The notes: a model not told the origin generated them from the sequence alone. A DNA stretch of 64,000 nt from Agrostemma githago (GCA_958450325.1 OY288262.1:7917142-7981141); one strand, 5' to 3'; numbered from the stretch's first letter, positions 33,573-45,392 are shown. Made by a program: numbers and translations.

Positions 33573-35453
33573 TGTTGTGTGCTAAATTTAGACCGTTTTT
33601 CCTCCCATTTAGACCCGTTTTTCCCTCGTTTTGCGAGTTTAGAGTGCAATTATCGCCATATTTTGTGTACTTCTCGCATTAGCGTCCCTCTTGTGCGTTT
33701 TACGTATTTTTGGTAGTTTTTCTATCAATTTTGATAGGATTTGGCACCGAAATCACGATCGAGCTTCCACGAGCACAAGAGAAGGGACACCGTCCAAAGA
33801 GCAAAGCACACAACTTAAAGTTCAAAGTCATCCAATCAAACGACGAAGAATGAGACAAGATAAGAGGCCAGAAAAATGACCAGGTGAAATTTCACCCTAT
33901 GAGAATCCACCAGGCGAAGTTTCGCCCGACGGTAAATTTGCCTCCCCGAAGATTTTCTAAGACTTCTCCACCGGGCGAAATTTTGCCTACCAGGTGAAAT
34001 TTCGCCCGATGGTGAAAGCGTCAAAAAATCGCAAAACTGGAAAAAGTTCACCGGGTGAAACCACCGGGTGAAGTTTCACCCGGCGGTGTTGGTCCATGCA
34101 CGATAGGGTGAAGTTCCACCTCTTGAAGATTAAAGGGTGATTGTCTTACTAATGGAGCAAAAAGTTGGATTTGGGCTTTAGGTTAAGAGACTCATTAAGG
34201 CATTACTATATATATGTCTACCCTAGTTTGTTGCCCAACGCATCTCCATTCCATCCTACTCCATCCACCATTAGTGTAGTTACACCACCATATTACCATC
34301 CTTTTAGTAGAGTAATTTAGTAGTATTCTGGTAGTAATTCTTTAAAATTCTAGTAGTTTACATAGTAATCTAGTAGTAGATCTACCTAGTTTCCATCAAC
34401 AATTCTCTAGTTTTACATCCAAGTTTGTAGAAGATTGTTATTTCAAGTTTTATTTGAAGATTTGTGGGGATTATTGAAGGATTAGTGACAAGTTCTTCAT
34501 TCTCTTCATCAAAGATTCAATCTTTATTTATGCAATCTTCTTATTTGTGGGGATTATTGAAGGATTATTATTGTAGATCTTCATAGTTGGTATATTTCTT
34601 TTCCACTCTCTAATCTCTAGTTTAGATTTATTTTATTGTTCTCTCATCATTGTCTTGTTTAGATCATCTTAGTGTTGTTAGATTTTGTTTATGTTGTTCT
34701 AGATTATTCTCGATTGTATATCTTTCTTAGTTTAGTGGGTAATTGTTAGATCGTAGTTTCCTTATCGTTTTGTTGTTAGTTTCTTTATATCTAGTTATTA
34801 TGCATGTTGTAGTTATTTTCTCCTTAGTTAATGTTTTGTTGTTTTCCATTATGATTAGTGAGTAGATTTCTTGTTGGGGGGTTAAGGGATGAGGACCTGG
34901 ATTATTTGAATTGAGGGATGTTGGTGGGTTGCTTGCTTGTTGGTTTATCTTGTTTATGGAAGTTGTGTCATTGTTGTTTTAGTCCGGCCAACTAGACCGA
35001 CCTTGACTCATTTCTATCAATATGGGGAAACTCGGGGAAGAAATTACCTTAACTTGAGACTTACCCTTCTTCGCCGCAAAAGCGGGTTTTTCGGTGGGTT
35101 GGGTGAAGAAACCAAAATGTGGCATTCTCCCTTTATCAATGTTGCGACAAAAACCCGATTCCGACCTTCTTAGACTCCAATTTCCGAATCCCGACTTTCC
35201 CCTAACACCTTTTCCTAGATTGATCACCTCTAGCTATTTCTACAGTTATTTCTCTAGTGTAGACTCGACCCTTAGAAACCTCCCTCTAGATTCCAAACAC
35301 GTCGCTTTTAACTCGATACTACGTTCTGTTCCCTGTGGACCGACCTCGACTTACCACGATTACTCTAGTAGTTTTTGTGTTTTCACGAGTCTATAAATAT
35401 TGTTTGACCCCCCGTCCTTTGCTAAACGACCGATCCGATTAGGGTACACGTCA
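33573..35453 (+). repeat. 3' LTR of A1
   Basis: 1881 bp, TGTTGTGTGC to ACACGTCA. It has the same palindrome cluster (33880-34090) and TATA region (about 34205) as the 5' LTR. It differs from it by scattered substitutions and several indels, including an extra palindrome-bearing block near 33975-34060. Confidence 0.9.
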
Positions 35454-35458
35454 AGTAC

Positions 35459-36994
35459 ACGGAGACTCATCCCTGGTAGTTAACCAAGCCACAGGCACCT
35501 GGAAGATCTATAGCGAAGGTCTATCCTCATACCAAACCGAAGTAGAAACAATATCTCGGGAATTCACCGAAGTCGACTTCATACACATACCCCGCTAAGA
35601 AAACCAATTCGCCGATGCGTTATCCAAGCTAACTTCACTAATAAACATACCCGACAACCTCTTCTCTATGCCTATCTGCGTAGAAATGAGTAAACAACCC
35701 GCCTACATCCACCACCTCGAATGCGATGATGTCCCCGAAGAACCCTAGTACAAAGAAATCCTAGAGTTCAAAACCAATGGATCATACCCACCTCGCACAA
35801 GCACGAAAAACAAAAGAGCCTTACGAATACAAGCCGCCCATTATATCCTAAACCAGAGAATACTATACAAACGAACCCCTCAAGGAGTACTCCTTAGATG
35901 CATAAACAAAACCCAAGTCGAGAGATTCATGGAAGAAGTACATGACGGGGAATGCGGACCCCATATGAGTGCACACCTGTTAGCCCGAAAAATAATGAGA
36001 CTAGGTTATTACTGGGTTACCCTAGAGGCAGACTGTTTGGCGTCACGTTCGCCACTGTCACAACTGCCAAATTTTCGCCAACATCCAACACCTACTGCCA
36101 TACCCACTCCACACCATAACAACACCCTAGCTCTTCTCTACCTGGGGAATCGACATCATAGGGAAGGTATACCCAGCCGGCATCGGTGGACACTGTTTTA
36201 TACTAGTGGCCGTCGATTACTTTACCAAATGGGTAGAAGTTGCCTCTTACACCGTATTAACCTCCAAGTAAGTAGTCAAATTCTTACAAAATAACATCAT
36301 CTGCCGATACGACATACCCCATGAAATTATCAGTGATCAGGGGGCTCATTTCAGGGCCGATACCCAGAAATTCCTAGACAAATACATAATCCAAATACAC
36401 AAATCCTCACCCTATAGACCTCAGACAAACAGGGTCGTGGAGGCAGCAAACAAAACCATTACCACAATCCTCAAGAATATGATAGACAACTACCGGGATT
36501 GGCCAAACAAAATACCCTTTGCATTATGGGGATACCGAACCTCCTACCGAACACCCACAGGAGCCATACCCTACTACCTAACCTACGGCTCCGAAGCCGT
36601 GCAACCCATAGAACTAGAAATACCGTCATTAAGGATACTAGCCGAAAGCGACATACCCGAAGAAGAATGGAACCAAAAGCGTTACGATGAGCTAGTACTC
36701 CTAGATGAGCGTAGAATACATGCACTGTCCAATGTGCAAGCCTACCAACAACGTATACAACGAGCCTTTAACAAACGAGTCAAATCTCGAAACATACATG
36801 AAGGTGATTTAGTAGTCAAATCCATCAGAGCACCCCTTTCCGTCGACCCCAGAGGGAAATTTAAACAAAACTAGGCAGGCCCCTACCTCGTCAAGAGAAT
36901 ACTCACGGGGGTCGTCGTAGTCCTTGCTGACCTAGACGGTCAAGAGTTCTCAACTCCAACCAACATGAACCAACTCAAACGATACTATCCCTGA
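35459..36994 (+). pseudogene. RNase H C-terminus and integrase of B, decayed
   Basis: RNase H continues after A1 with VHGDSSLVVNQATGTW, FTEVDFIHIP, a stop, and QFADALSKL. The integrase zinc region reads VHDGECGPHMSAHLLARKIM and LGYYWVTLEADC. The catalytic core follows in another frame: WGIDIIG (first Asp), ISDQGAHFRAD (second Asp) and VVEAANK (Glu). The C-terminal part runs to TGA at 36992. Several stops (for example before LFSTWGIDI and after VLTSK) and at least one frameshift near 36040 inactivate it. The presence of integrase in a family without RT is unusual. Confidence 0.8.
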
Positions 36995-38005
36995 ACATCC
37001 CAACAACCTCATCCTGATCTCCGACTTAGGGTGAAAGCCCACTTAGAACAAAAAATAAAATTTGCATCGATAATTGGCATAACGAGTCTAAAGCAAAATC
37101 ACTCACATCTAAAAGGACTACGAACATGGTTTGATTCCGTCTAAGCACGGATACGTAGGCAGCCCTTCTCTAGGTACAACCTACAAAATCAAAAAAACCG
37201 ATTACTCGATTCGCATACAAATCGAAACCTTCTTTTGGCGTTCCGATTAATGAGTGGTTTCAAACAAGAAGCACAAATGACGACCCGAGGACCGGGTGAA
37301 AACCCCAAAGGGCGCCCCGGGTAAAATGAAGAAACGAGTTGCGAGCCATCGTAAAAAAAATGACGAGCCGAGGACGAAGTGAAAATCCGAAAGGACGCTT
37401 CAAGCAAAATGAAGAAACGAGTTGCAAAAAAAAGCAAAACAAAAAGGTGAGCCGAGGACGGAGTGAAAACCCGAAAGGGTACTATGGGTAAAGTGAAGAA
37501 TCGAGTTGCGAACCACCACAGAAAAAAAATGCTGAAAATAATAAAAATAAAAATAAATTTGCTTCTCATTGATTAAAAAAAATCAGTTAAATCGAGTCTT
37601 TGTCGAGACAAATTACATCGAGCATCGAAAATCCGGTCATCCCGGAAAACGACAACGTGTCAAAACACCACAAAAACTAGTACTAATATGCCACATAATA
37701 TTAATTAATAGAACATAGTACAAAACGGCTGGGCTCCACCAGTCCAACTTTTTTCCCTCACCGCCATCCGAGGGCACTTGTTCGGGTTTTCCCCATCGAC
37801 CCCTTCTAACACAAGCTTCTACTACCTTAGCCAAAGGCGAGCCCAGCCAATTATACTTTCTCTCATCACTCGCACCTTCAATACGAGTCTCGTCGGTCTT
37901 GGCCCGTATAGACGAACTGACGGCACTAGGATCGGTAACGCTGTCTTTGGTCAGGCGCTTAGTGACGTCTCCTTGAGTCGCCTCCTTATCCTCTATCGCC
38001 GCGGT
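36995..38005 (+). other. Post-integrase region of B with 83-85 bp tandem repeats
   Basis: Contains TTTGATTCCGTCTAAGCACG followed by TACGTAGGCAGCC (37131-37163), a block typical of this lineage. It recurs on the opposite strand in E near 55731. From 37278 to about 37520 there are three tandem units of 83-85 bp built on GAGCCGAGGACGnAGTGAAAA and ATGAAGAAACGAGTTGCG. No coding frame is supported. Confidence 0.75.
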
Positions 38006-39236
38006 CTACCTAACTTTCGACTTTCTCTGTCCTGACGGGTGTTTATAAACCTCCCGCCGGAAGGAGGAAATGTCGTTTGATCGAACACTCTCGATAACAA
38101 CGGGACAAGAAAGTTTCTGTTCCCAAGACAACCTGAACTCCCTGAGCGAATTCTCCCTCCACGAGTTAAACCAAAGAACACCCTTAGTAATCTCCGAGAC
38201 GGTCGGCCTCACCCCATTTGGCCTGACAATTCCTCCGGATAAATATAGACCGGGACCCCTAAAGATAATATCATATAGCCTGAGTCGAAGATGAAAAAGG
38301 AAATCCGGCGTGCCCACTAAAATGCCACCACGATACTGTCCACCTGATAGCCGCCTGCCTACTGTCCAACTACGAATGCCATTTTTCCTCGGTATGACCA
38401 GCGCTCCATGCATGCACCATCTTGGGACCTGTGAAACCTTTATAGCTATAACCCTTAACGGACCGAGGAGGGTCAACCAAGTCTAGCCTTTCTTGTAGCC
38501 AAACATGCACGAACCCTGACACAACGTCACATCTTCGAACTAAAATAGGTTTCAAAAAGAAAAACAACAACAAAAGAAAAAACAAAAATAACATCCCACA
38601 TACCTGCAAAATGATCCTAGAACCTTGAAAAGAAGCCCTATGCAGCCGGACACGAGCATTAAGACCTAGAACAAGCTCGCCCAAAATGAGTAAAGAGGGC
38701 GACTGCCCATGTTCCATCCCCATCACAACATCCAAAACCCAAGGGTTACCCCAACCGTCATGCACTAGCGCATCCTCGAAAAGATAGTAACAAGCCACTG
38801 TAATATTGAAAGCCCGTCTACAAGCTAGGGGTGAGATATCGAGAGAACCCATCCGTGAGAACGTCTTAAATAGCAACTTTAAGCCAATACCATCTTTCCC
38901 GAAGAAAACGTTAGCCTCCTCTAACGAAGAAAGGTCCAAAAAGTGACGAAACCGTTCCACGAAAGCATCATCTCCCAAAGGCACGCACGGTCGAACTGAG
39001 GACCACCCGCCTATAGCATCTAGCTTCTCGGGAAGAGGACAAACTCGACCCCCAGGAAAAGCAAAGACATGCATTTTTACGTCCCAAAACATAGTGCATG
39101 CTAACAAAAAGTCATCTTGCACCTTAACTTGCCTTAACGCGATAACCACGAACAAACCATCGCTTAGAAAAACCTCGGGATTACATTTCTTAAAACAACC
39201 CGCCCACTCGGTCAAAAGATTCCCGAAACCCAACAT
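38006..39236 (-). pseudogene. Antisense ORF (aORF) of B, DUF7745 / plant-mobile-domain-like
   Basis: On the minus strand, between integrase and the missing 3' LTR, MLGFGNLLTEWAGCFKKCNP begins a 288-codon frame with FWDVKMHVFAF and CPLPEKLDAIGGW. A later segment (LLILGELVLGLNARVRLHRA, then VWLQERLDLV) resembles the DUF7745/plant mobile domain family found in extra ORFs of Ogre and Tat elements. A GT-rich, T-rich insertion of about 117 bases, starting GTATGTGGGATG near 38605, splits LQ from WLQERL and may be an intron, although a phase-correct acceptor is not obvious. A frame change leads into 38476-38006 (GVLWFNSWRENSLREF). Antisense ORFs at this place are known in Tat-lineage elements; their role is unknown. 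Confidence 0.5.
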
Positions 39237-39430
39237 GACTCCAAATAATACAAGGAAGCTATAGACACACTATGGGTATTTTAGTATGTCTAAGACAAGC
39301 ACCCATAACCCGCATATATAGCCCTAAACCCACAACGATTAGGAAACTACGAAATTTTCCATAAACAAGACCTGGGCCGCTCAAGCCCAAGCGCCCAGAT
39401 ATCGGGTCGCCTGAACCCAAGCGACCCAAT
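39237..39430 (-). promoter_or_regulatory. Putative antisense promoter of the B aORF
   Basis: Upstream of the aORF on the minus strand, CTATATATGCGGG gives a TATA box at about 39311-39323, some 80 bases before the ATG. Further upstream lies an inverted repeat GGGTCGC/GCGACCC (39404-39410 and 39421-39427) and a CTGGGC/GCCCAG pair. The order palindrome, TATA, ORF equals that in the LTRs. Inference from layout only. Confidence 0.4.
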
Positions 39431-40183
39431 TGCCAACTGCCGTAGCCCTGGCACTCGGACCCTAAGTCATCAGCCTCCCAAGTACCCAATAACCAAGACA
39501 TTAACCCCGCGTTATCACCACAATTACCTCCTGACAACCTCGGGCATCGGGAACGACCTCCCGAAGTGACTAAAACCCTTCCCAAAAGCCAAAATACCCG
39601 TGCAACAGTTATGAGGTCACGCGAACAATAAATTTCACCCGTCGGTCCACCGGACTTAGACGTCTTTTCATTTTTTTTAGGGGGATAAGCCACCCCACCT
39701 AGACGTGTTGTAGGCTTTAACGGCATAATCAGTTCGCATCTGTAGCCTAGTACGACATTGTCATAAATATACAAAAGTGGCTTAACTTTTTTTTTTTCAA
39801 GAAATCGGTCTCATTCTAAACATGAATGTTGAGACAACTGCACATGTCTCGAAACACACATTCGGTAGTAGCACGTTAATTTCTTACGTTTCACACGTCT
39901 CGAATCAAACATTTTTAATCGATGTATTACTTGATCCAACTCCCGGCTCAAGCTTACGCACTTCAAAAATCCAAAAAACCATTTTCGTATTCTCATGCAA
40001 CCTTAACACACTTAAAACATTCTAAACTACGACAAAATAACAAAGCAAACCTGAAGTGATTACTTGTCAATCTAGGTCAACATTTCACAATAGGACAGAA
40101 CATATGACTAAACTAACCAATCAAAACACTAAAATTTTATAGTATACAACATATACAAATCCATACATGAACTGGTTCATAAA
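39431..40183 (-). other. Spacer between antisense genes in B
   Basis: Nothing coding is recognised. The minus-strand frame at 39259-39774 overlaps the presumed promoter and has no family resemblance, so it is left out. Confidence 0.4.
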
Positions 40184-41430
40184 CTAGGGAGGACACCTAG
40201 AGGCTGCGCCCATAGCTATCACGAACTTAACGATGTTGCCATCCAAACCTAGATCCTCCAAAACGAAGGTAGGAGACTCACTACCATCCATCCCCGACAA
40301 CATATCCACGGTAGTCATCTTGGGAATCCCTCCAACATCCTCGGTAGCACCCGTGACATGTCCTTCAGCGTCAACCTCAACCTCCCTCTCCATCTCGACC
40401 CCTCGCCTAGCCTCGCTCTACGCGGAGGTCTCACCCTGATACCGAGCCAACCGCTCCTTAAGTCGGGCATCTCGTCGTCCCGAGATTGCAGGAGCTGTCT
40501 CGCATCGACCACCTCTGCCTCGAGCTTGGTCACCCGAGTCTCCAGCTCCCCCACCAAGTCCTGGGAATTCTGTAAAACATCTAAGCCTTAGGAAAACACG
40601 CAAACAGCCTAGAAAACCAACCGTGTGTACACATACTCACCGATCGAGACCTCGAAGTGTCATGGGGGACCCTCGAAGCATAGGCCCAGAAGCAGTTGGC
40701 AGCCTGCCACAATCGCTGATGGCAAGCTGACAAAACCTAATAGGTGAAGCCGTACGATTTAGCCATACATAACCTAACCCTTAGAACCCGAGTCCAAGAC
40801 AAAAACCAAAACTTACCCGATATACCCGGTCGCGCTACTCCATCCCGGCATCTATCTCCTCGGCAGAACACGAAGGGAGAGGCTCGGTGAAAGCCACCCC
40901 GTCTGCATCTAACCTGAGCAGCGTCAAAGGGAAATCTGGGGGTTGGACAATGTCAGCCGGATCAGCCAGCTAAAGGAAAAGCAAACCGATCAAGGAACAA
41001 ATAAACATTAACCAATAAAACAAAATGAACACTAGAGAAAAAACGAGTTCTTACCACGAGGTGGTGGCAAGCTAGCCGCTGGCTGACATGAGATAGATAG
41101 GAGGCGCCAGGCACCATTAGCGCATCACCTCCTTCTCCATCCCTACCCTCGAGAACCTCTACGGAAGTCGGTGGTCTAAACATGGTCCGGGGAGGATCAA
41201 CCGGCACCCTAAAATCGTCATATAAGCACTGACGCACAAACCGCTCGCCCAGATACCAAACCGGGCGAAACAATGCAGCTCCTAGGCCTCAGCTCCGCCA
41301 CCACATACCCAGGCACATCCTCATAATCGGCCCAAGGACGAGCCACAAACTACACAAGCATAACCGACACCTCAATAATCCTGAACCTAGGACACTGTTT
41401 AACAAAATGAGTCATAAGAAGGAGACTTAA
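40184..41430 (-). pseudogene. Second antisense gene of B, 3' part, with coiled coil
   Basis: The minus strand reads, from the H junction inward, PWADYEDVPGYVVAELRPR, LFRPVWYLGERFVRQCLYDD, FRVPVDPPRTMFRP, and after a probable intron LADPADIVQPPDFPLTLLRL. It then has a heptad repeat DLVGELETRVTKLEAEVVDA and a C-terminus ending IAMGAASRCPP. The first block resembles the end of plant mobile-domain proteins (W.LG.R..RQ); the rest looks like a coiled coil. Stops and frame changes separate the parts, so intron-exon limits are uncertain. The 5' part is cut off by H at 41431. Confidence 0.4.
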
Positions 41431-42792
41431 TGATGCGCGCCGAATTGTCGCCTATCCAACGCGGTCAAACAATATTTATAAACTCCGAAATACTACTACG
41501 TAGTAGCGGCAAGTCAGGATCGATCCACAGGGACGGTCGAGGGGTAGTTGGTCAAGTCAAAGTCTAGAGTCAAATCGTGGTTGGGATTGAGATGGGGGTT
41601 TTGGGTCGAGAGAGGTCGAGAGAGCGTAGGCTAGGGTCAATAAATACGAAAGGTGTTGGGGAGAGTCGGGATTCGGAAATGGGGTCTTAGAGTCTCGGGA
41701 TCGAGTTTTTGTCACAACGATAAAAAGGGAAATTTCCACGTTTCGGTTTCTTCACCCAACCTACCTAAACCCGCTTTCGCGACGAAAGGGTAAGTCTCAA
41801 ATTAAGGCAATTTCTACCCCGAGTTTCCCTATATTGGTAGAAATGAGTCAAGGTCGGCCTAGTTGCGATTCTAAGTCAACAAAGACACCTAAACCTTAAA
41901 ATTGATAATTATCAAGTAAACAAACCACCAACAACCCTTACATCAAATAAACCAAATCCTCCTCCCTAATTCCCCAACAAAGAAATCTACTCACTAGTCA
42001 TGATGATTAACAATAAAACACTAATAAGAGAGAAGTTGTCTAAAGCATGCATAAAAACTACACTAATAAATTATACTAATGGAGAAAAGGGAGAGGAAAG
42101 AATTTTACCAACTATAGAGGAAACTAAGATAGAAGATGAAGATTAATAATAAAGATTGAATCTTGGAGAAATACACAAGAATTTGTCATTAATCCATGCA
42201 TAAATCTTCAACCTTCAATACAAGAAATAAGAATCTTCAAGAAATAAAACAAGGATCTTTGTCACATAAACCCTTGTAAAACCCTTGAATCTTCAAATTA
42301 AACCACAATCTTCAATAAAGATGGATGTTTTACTACTAATTATAGGAGAATTATACTAATACTAAGTAGATCTACTAATTGTTTGGACAATTTTCTAAGA
42401 GAGTTTTACTACAAACTACTATTATTACTAGAGAGCTTTCTACCCTACTCCTAAGAGGCTCACTTAAGGCACAAATTGAAATGTAACCCTAGGTTATCTA
42501 TATATACTAATCCCTTAATGGGTCACACAATCTTAAAGCCCATAATCTAATCCTTGCCCATTAGTGAGACTTTGTCCTTTGAGATGAAACTTTGCCCAAT
42601 GAGTTTTCATAGGGTGAAGTTTTGCCCTGCGGTTGACGCTATTAGCACCACCGGGTGAAATTTCACCCGGTGAGATTTTCTTCTCGAATCGCCATTTTTT
42701 GCGCTTTTCTCCATCGGGCGAAATTTCACCCGGTGGGCGAAATTTTGCCTGGTCGTTTCGCCCGGTCATCTCATAGGGTGAAATTTCACCCT
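41431..42792 (-). repeat. Partial Athila-type LTR (H), minus strand
   Basis: Read on the minus strand it ends GCGCGCATCA at 41431. It contains the U5-like block equivalent to GTCAAACAATATTTATA (41463-41479; compare 18301-18312), TATATAGA at about 42496-42506, and upstream a palindrome cluster. The longest is the perfect 24-bp palindrome at 42649-42672 (core GGGTGAAATTTCACCC). It is related to but clearly distinct from the A1 LTR. The LTR start is missing; D begins at 42793 inside the palindrome cluster. Confidence 0.7.
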
Positions 42793-43244
42793 GACGGGGG
42801 TCGGCACCACAGGTAGGGTCGGCAGCCGGCAGCATCATGACTGGCCGTCACCCCGCAAGCTAAGGCCCACCGGCTCCCTCCAGCCGGAGGGAGGTCTTCT
42901 GTCTGGCTTGGGGTCCGGTGGCCGACCTCCATGTCTCGAGTCCTATAAATACCCGGAAGACATCCACCTTAAAAAGGGGATGAGCATTCTCACAACATAT
43001 CATTCTCACAACATATCACTCACACGACATATCTCTTTAGAAAGTTAAGTAATATCCTCCATAATCTTACCTCTACCCTCCAATCCACACCACTGACTTG
43101 AGCGTCGGAGAGGCAACCTCGGAATCCCTCCGAGGTCCTTGTTTGCTTCCTGTGCAGGTCCGGAACTCTGGGTTTACCAGGAGGGGAGAGGAGGATCGCC
43201 GGCCGTATCCGACGGGAGGCCTTCGATTGTTTGATACCCAAACA
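42793..43244 (+). repeat. 5' LTR of D
   Basis: About 452 bp, from TGACGGGGGTCGGC to GATACCCAAACA just before the PBS. It contains an inverted repeat CTCCCTC-CAGCCG-GAGGGAG (42874-42893) inside a CCACCGG/CCGGTGG pair (42868-42921), then TATAAATA at 42944-42951. The left edge is chosen at the switch from Athila-type sequence and needs the 3' LTR for confirmation. Confidence 0.65.
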
Positions 43245-43247
43245 ATT

Positions 43248-43265
43248 TGGCGCCGTCTGTGGGGA
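43248..43265 (+). other. Primer-binding site of D
   Basis: TGGCGCCGTCTGTGGGGA, three bases after the LTR, in the usual AATTTGGCGCCGTCTGTGGG context of Tat-lineage elements. Confidence 0.8.
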
Positions 43266-43321
43266 ATCTTTGAACAAAAAAGCTCCTTGCTCTAAGAAAA
43301 CAAAATCGTCAAAACATCATA

Positions 43322-43758
43322 ATGACAACTCGCGACACCGCGGACACCCCTGTTGGGGCGGAAGCCGAGCTCGAGGTTGCGGGAACCTCCCCACCGGAGG
43401 ACCAAGCCCGAGACAAGGACAAAGGCAAAGACCACTTGGCCTCAACGTCCACGCCAGCAGAGGTGCCCCTGCAATTGTTCCATTGAAAGCCTTCACCCCC
43501 GAGCAGCTTTCAGCCGCTCAGCTCTTCCTCGCTGCCCTTCTAGAGGCGACGACTCCGTCAACACCCACCGCGCAGCGCGCGAAAGAAACCCCTCAACCTG
43601 CCACCAGGATCTTCCAAGGGACCGACGTTTCGCCAAGGGAACTCTTCCCCGAACTGCCAAGGACGATGACGCTGGAAGAAAGGAAACAGCGATACCTGGA
43701 AAAAAGTAGGCACCTGGATAATGAGCGTATCAGGCTGCGTCATCGCCGGCGGAAATAC
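43322..43758 (+). pseudogene. Gag N-terminus of D, before the CACTA insertion
   Basis: ATG at 43322 opens MTTRDTADTPVGAEAELEVA. A one-base loss in the C run at 43466-43469 shifts the frame to LKAFTPEQLSAAQLFLAALL, PRELFPELPRTMTLEERKQR and YLEKSRHLDNERIRL. This is an acidic linker followed by a helical region, as in other Tat Gag N-termini. At 43759 the coding sequence is broken by transposon J and resumes after 48368. Confidence 0.75.
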
Positions 43759-43950
43759 CACTACTACAAAACATCAAATAGACAACTCCTAATAGACATC
43801 AAATATTCTTAACAACTGATGTATAATATATAGACAACTGTTTTGTTTGAGAAACATATGTCTTTATCCAATAATAGACAACTGAGTTTTATAAAAACAG
43901 TTGTCTATATATTATACAACTGTTTTTAATTAACCTCAGTTGTCTATTCT
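43759..43950 (+). repeat. Left TIR and subterminal repeats of J
   Basis: ATAGACAACT or its complement occurs at 43778, 43830, 43874, 43899 and 43938, five copies in about 190 bp, in both orientations. Motif clusters of this kind are where CACTA accessory proteins (TNPA-like) bind. Confidence 0.85.
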
Positions 43951-44266
43951 AATTTCAGGACCACTAAAAATTTGTTGTTACTACCCAACCCTTATCACTT
44001 TCTCAAATATATTTTTCAAGTAATCTAATAATAAGTGTAATTCAACCCTTATCACTTTCTCAACCCATTTACCCGACCCATATTACTTTCTCAACCTATC
44101 TAACTCTTCTCAATTATTTTTCCTCTAACTCCCGCTCAATTATCATGGAGCAACATCATGAACCAGATCCTCAATTATTCCTCTAACTCTAAATTTTTCC
44201 AGATCCCACATTTTTTGTTTCGGGTAACCTCTACTTAACCTCGTCTCAAACATACCCTCACTCACG

Positions 44267-44590
44267 ATGCCCAAAAACGACGCCATCCAATTCAAATCAT
44301 CCTCCATCCAAATCCCCAATTCCACCTCGCAAAACCCTAAATTCCCTTTCTGTTCCTTCTCCTTACCCTCCCTGATCAATTCACCCCGAACTCTACCATG
44401 CTCCTCCACGCTCTCACTGACTCAGCCCCCCGACTCGGAGTCCGGCCCGCAGAAGCTGAGTCAGACTCGGAGGGAGGATGAGGAGAGGGTGTTGATAAGT
44501 GAGGTTCTGGTGCGAAGTAAAGATGAAGAGGAGCTTGAGAGGAAGGATTTGGAGTATGAGGCGTTAATGGCTGTTACGGAGGTGCAGTAG
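44267..44590 (+). pseudogene. Unidentified gene fragment in J
   Basis: A 107-codon frame, MPKNDAIQFKSSSIQIPNST to ALMAVTEVQ, with a Ser/Pro-rich first half like an organelle-targeting or disordered N-terminus and an acidic helical second half (EDEERVLISEVLVRSKDEEE). Beyond the stop the frame continues DVHRIIDSGYFSSCMSVAVD, so the stop may be secondary. I do not recognise the family. It could be the first exon of a captured gene, followed by the AT-rich, intron-like stretch 44680-45390. Confidence 0.35.
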
Positions 44591-45392
44591 GATGTTCATC
44601 GGATTATCGATAGTGGTTACTTCTCGTCCTGTATGTCTGTTGCTGTCGATACTAGGGATAGTATTAGGTTACTCTTTCAGGTCCGATTCTCGTATATATT
44701 TTCTCAATTGACCACAAACACTTCACTCCAATCAATTTCAATTCTCATCGATTGAATTTTTTTTCGATTTATTGGATTTCACACCAGAAATTTATTAAGT
44801 TAGTTTAGTTTGAGTTGGTTGATGAGAAAATCGGGTTTTTGTGACGATCAATTGAGCTGATTTCTGGTATGATTTCTATTTCCTTATTTCTGATTAATTT
44901 TCGATTGATTTGATTTCGTGATCATCTTTCGATTCGATTTCGAGTTTTCTGATGAGAAATTTCGTTTAAAACGTTTGGATTTTGTATCTAATACAATGAA
45001 TTGTTAGATTGAATGATTTTTTTACCTAAATTCCATAAGTTAGATTTTAATTTGTTAATTTGACCTAATTCAAGTTGTTTTTAATCAGTTTTGTGTATGT
45101 TAAATTCTTGATCATCGATTAAACGCGATAGTGATTATCTTCCTCAAATTAGGGTTTGATTCTTGAATTGATATCAAATTGATGTAACAGTGTGTGAAAT
45201 AAAACATCACATCTCAAATTCAACCAAATCCTCCATAGAGCAGAAAATATCTAAGAATCGGAGCAAGTTTACTGTTGTTATCCTTCTTTTATGATATTAT
45301 TTCCTCTACTGCATTCGAGATTGGCCTAGATCCATGCTGCTCTATGAAGGTCTACTATAGTTTTTTCTCATCTGATTTTTTTTAATTGTTAG

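Larger units (their letters stand above)
16547..35453 (+). mobile_element. Athila-like LTR retrotransposon A1, nested in B
   Basis: TSD AGTAC lies at 16542-16546 and 35454-35458. LTRs are 1812 and 1881 bp, starting TGTTGTGTGC and ending CACGTCA. The tRNA-Asp-type PBS, Gag, protease with DLGAS, start of RT, end of integrase, envelope-position ORF and a polypurine tract all follow Athila order. Most of RT, RNase H and integrase has been replaced by C and I (22019-29102). LTR-to-LTR differences are roughly 5 percent in the stretch I compared (17100-17250 against 34170-34320), so A1 is older than E. Confidence 0.9.
11646..41430 (+). mobile_element. Tat/Ogre-like LTR retrotransposon B, non-autonomous, interrupted
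   Basis: The element has a 5' LTR (11646-13781), a PBS, a long leader, a mini-Gag ORF (15436-16041), a partial RNase H (about 16440-16546), the inserted element A1, then the rest of RNase H (35459-35800), integrase (about 35900-36994), a non-coding tail and an antisense gene. No capsid domain, protease or reverse transcriptase exists anywhere in it; only about 400 bases separate mini-Gag from RNase H. The 3' LTR is missing because element H begins at 41431. Copy C inside A1 has the same defect, so the structure was propagated. Confidence 0.75.

Noticed and set aside
39259..39774. 171-codon minus-strand ORF in B
   Set aside because: It overlaps the presumed aORF promoter, with no resemblance to a family and no sign of conservation.
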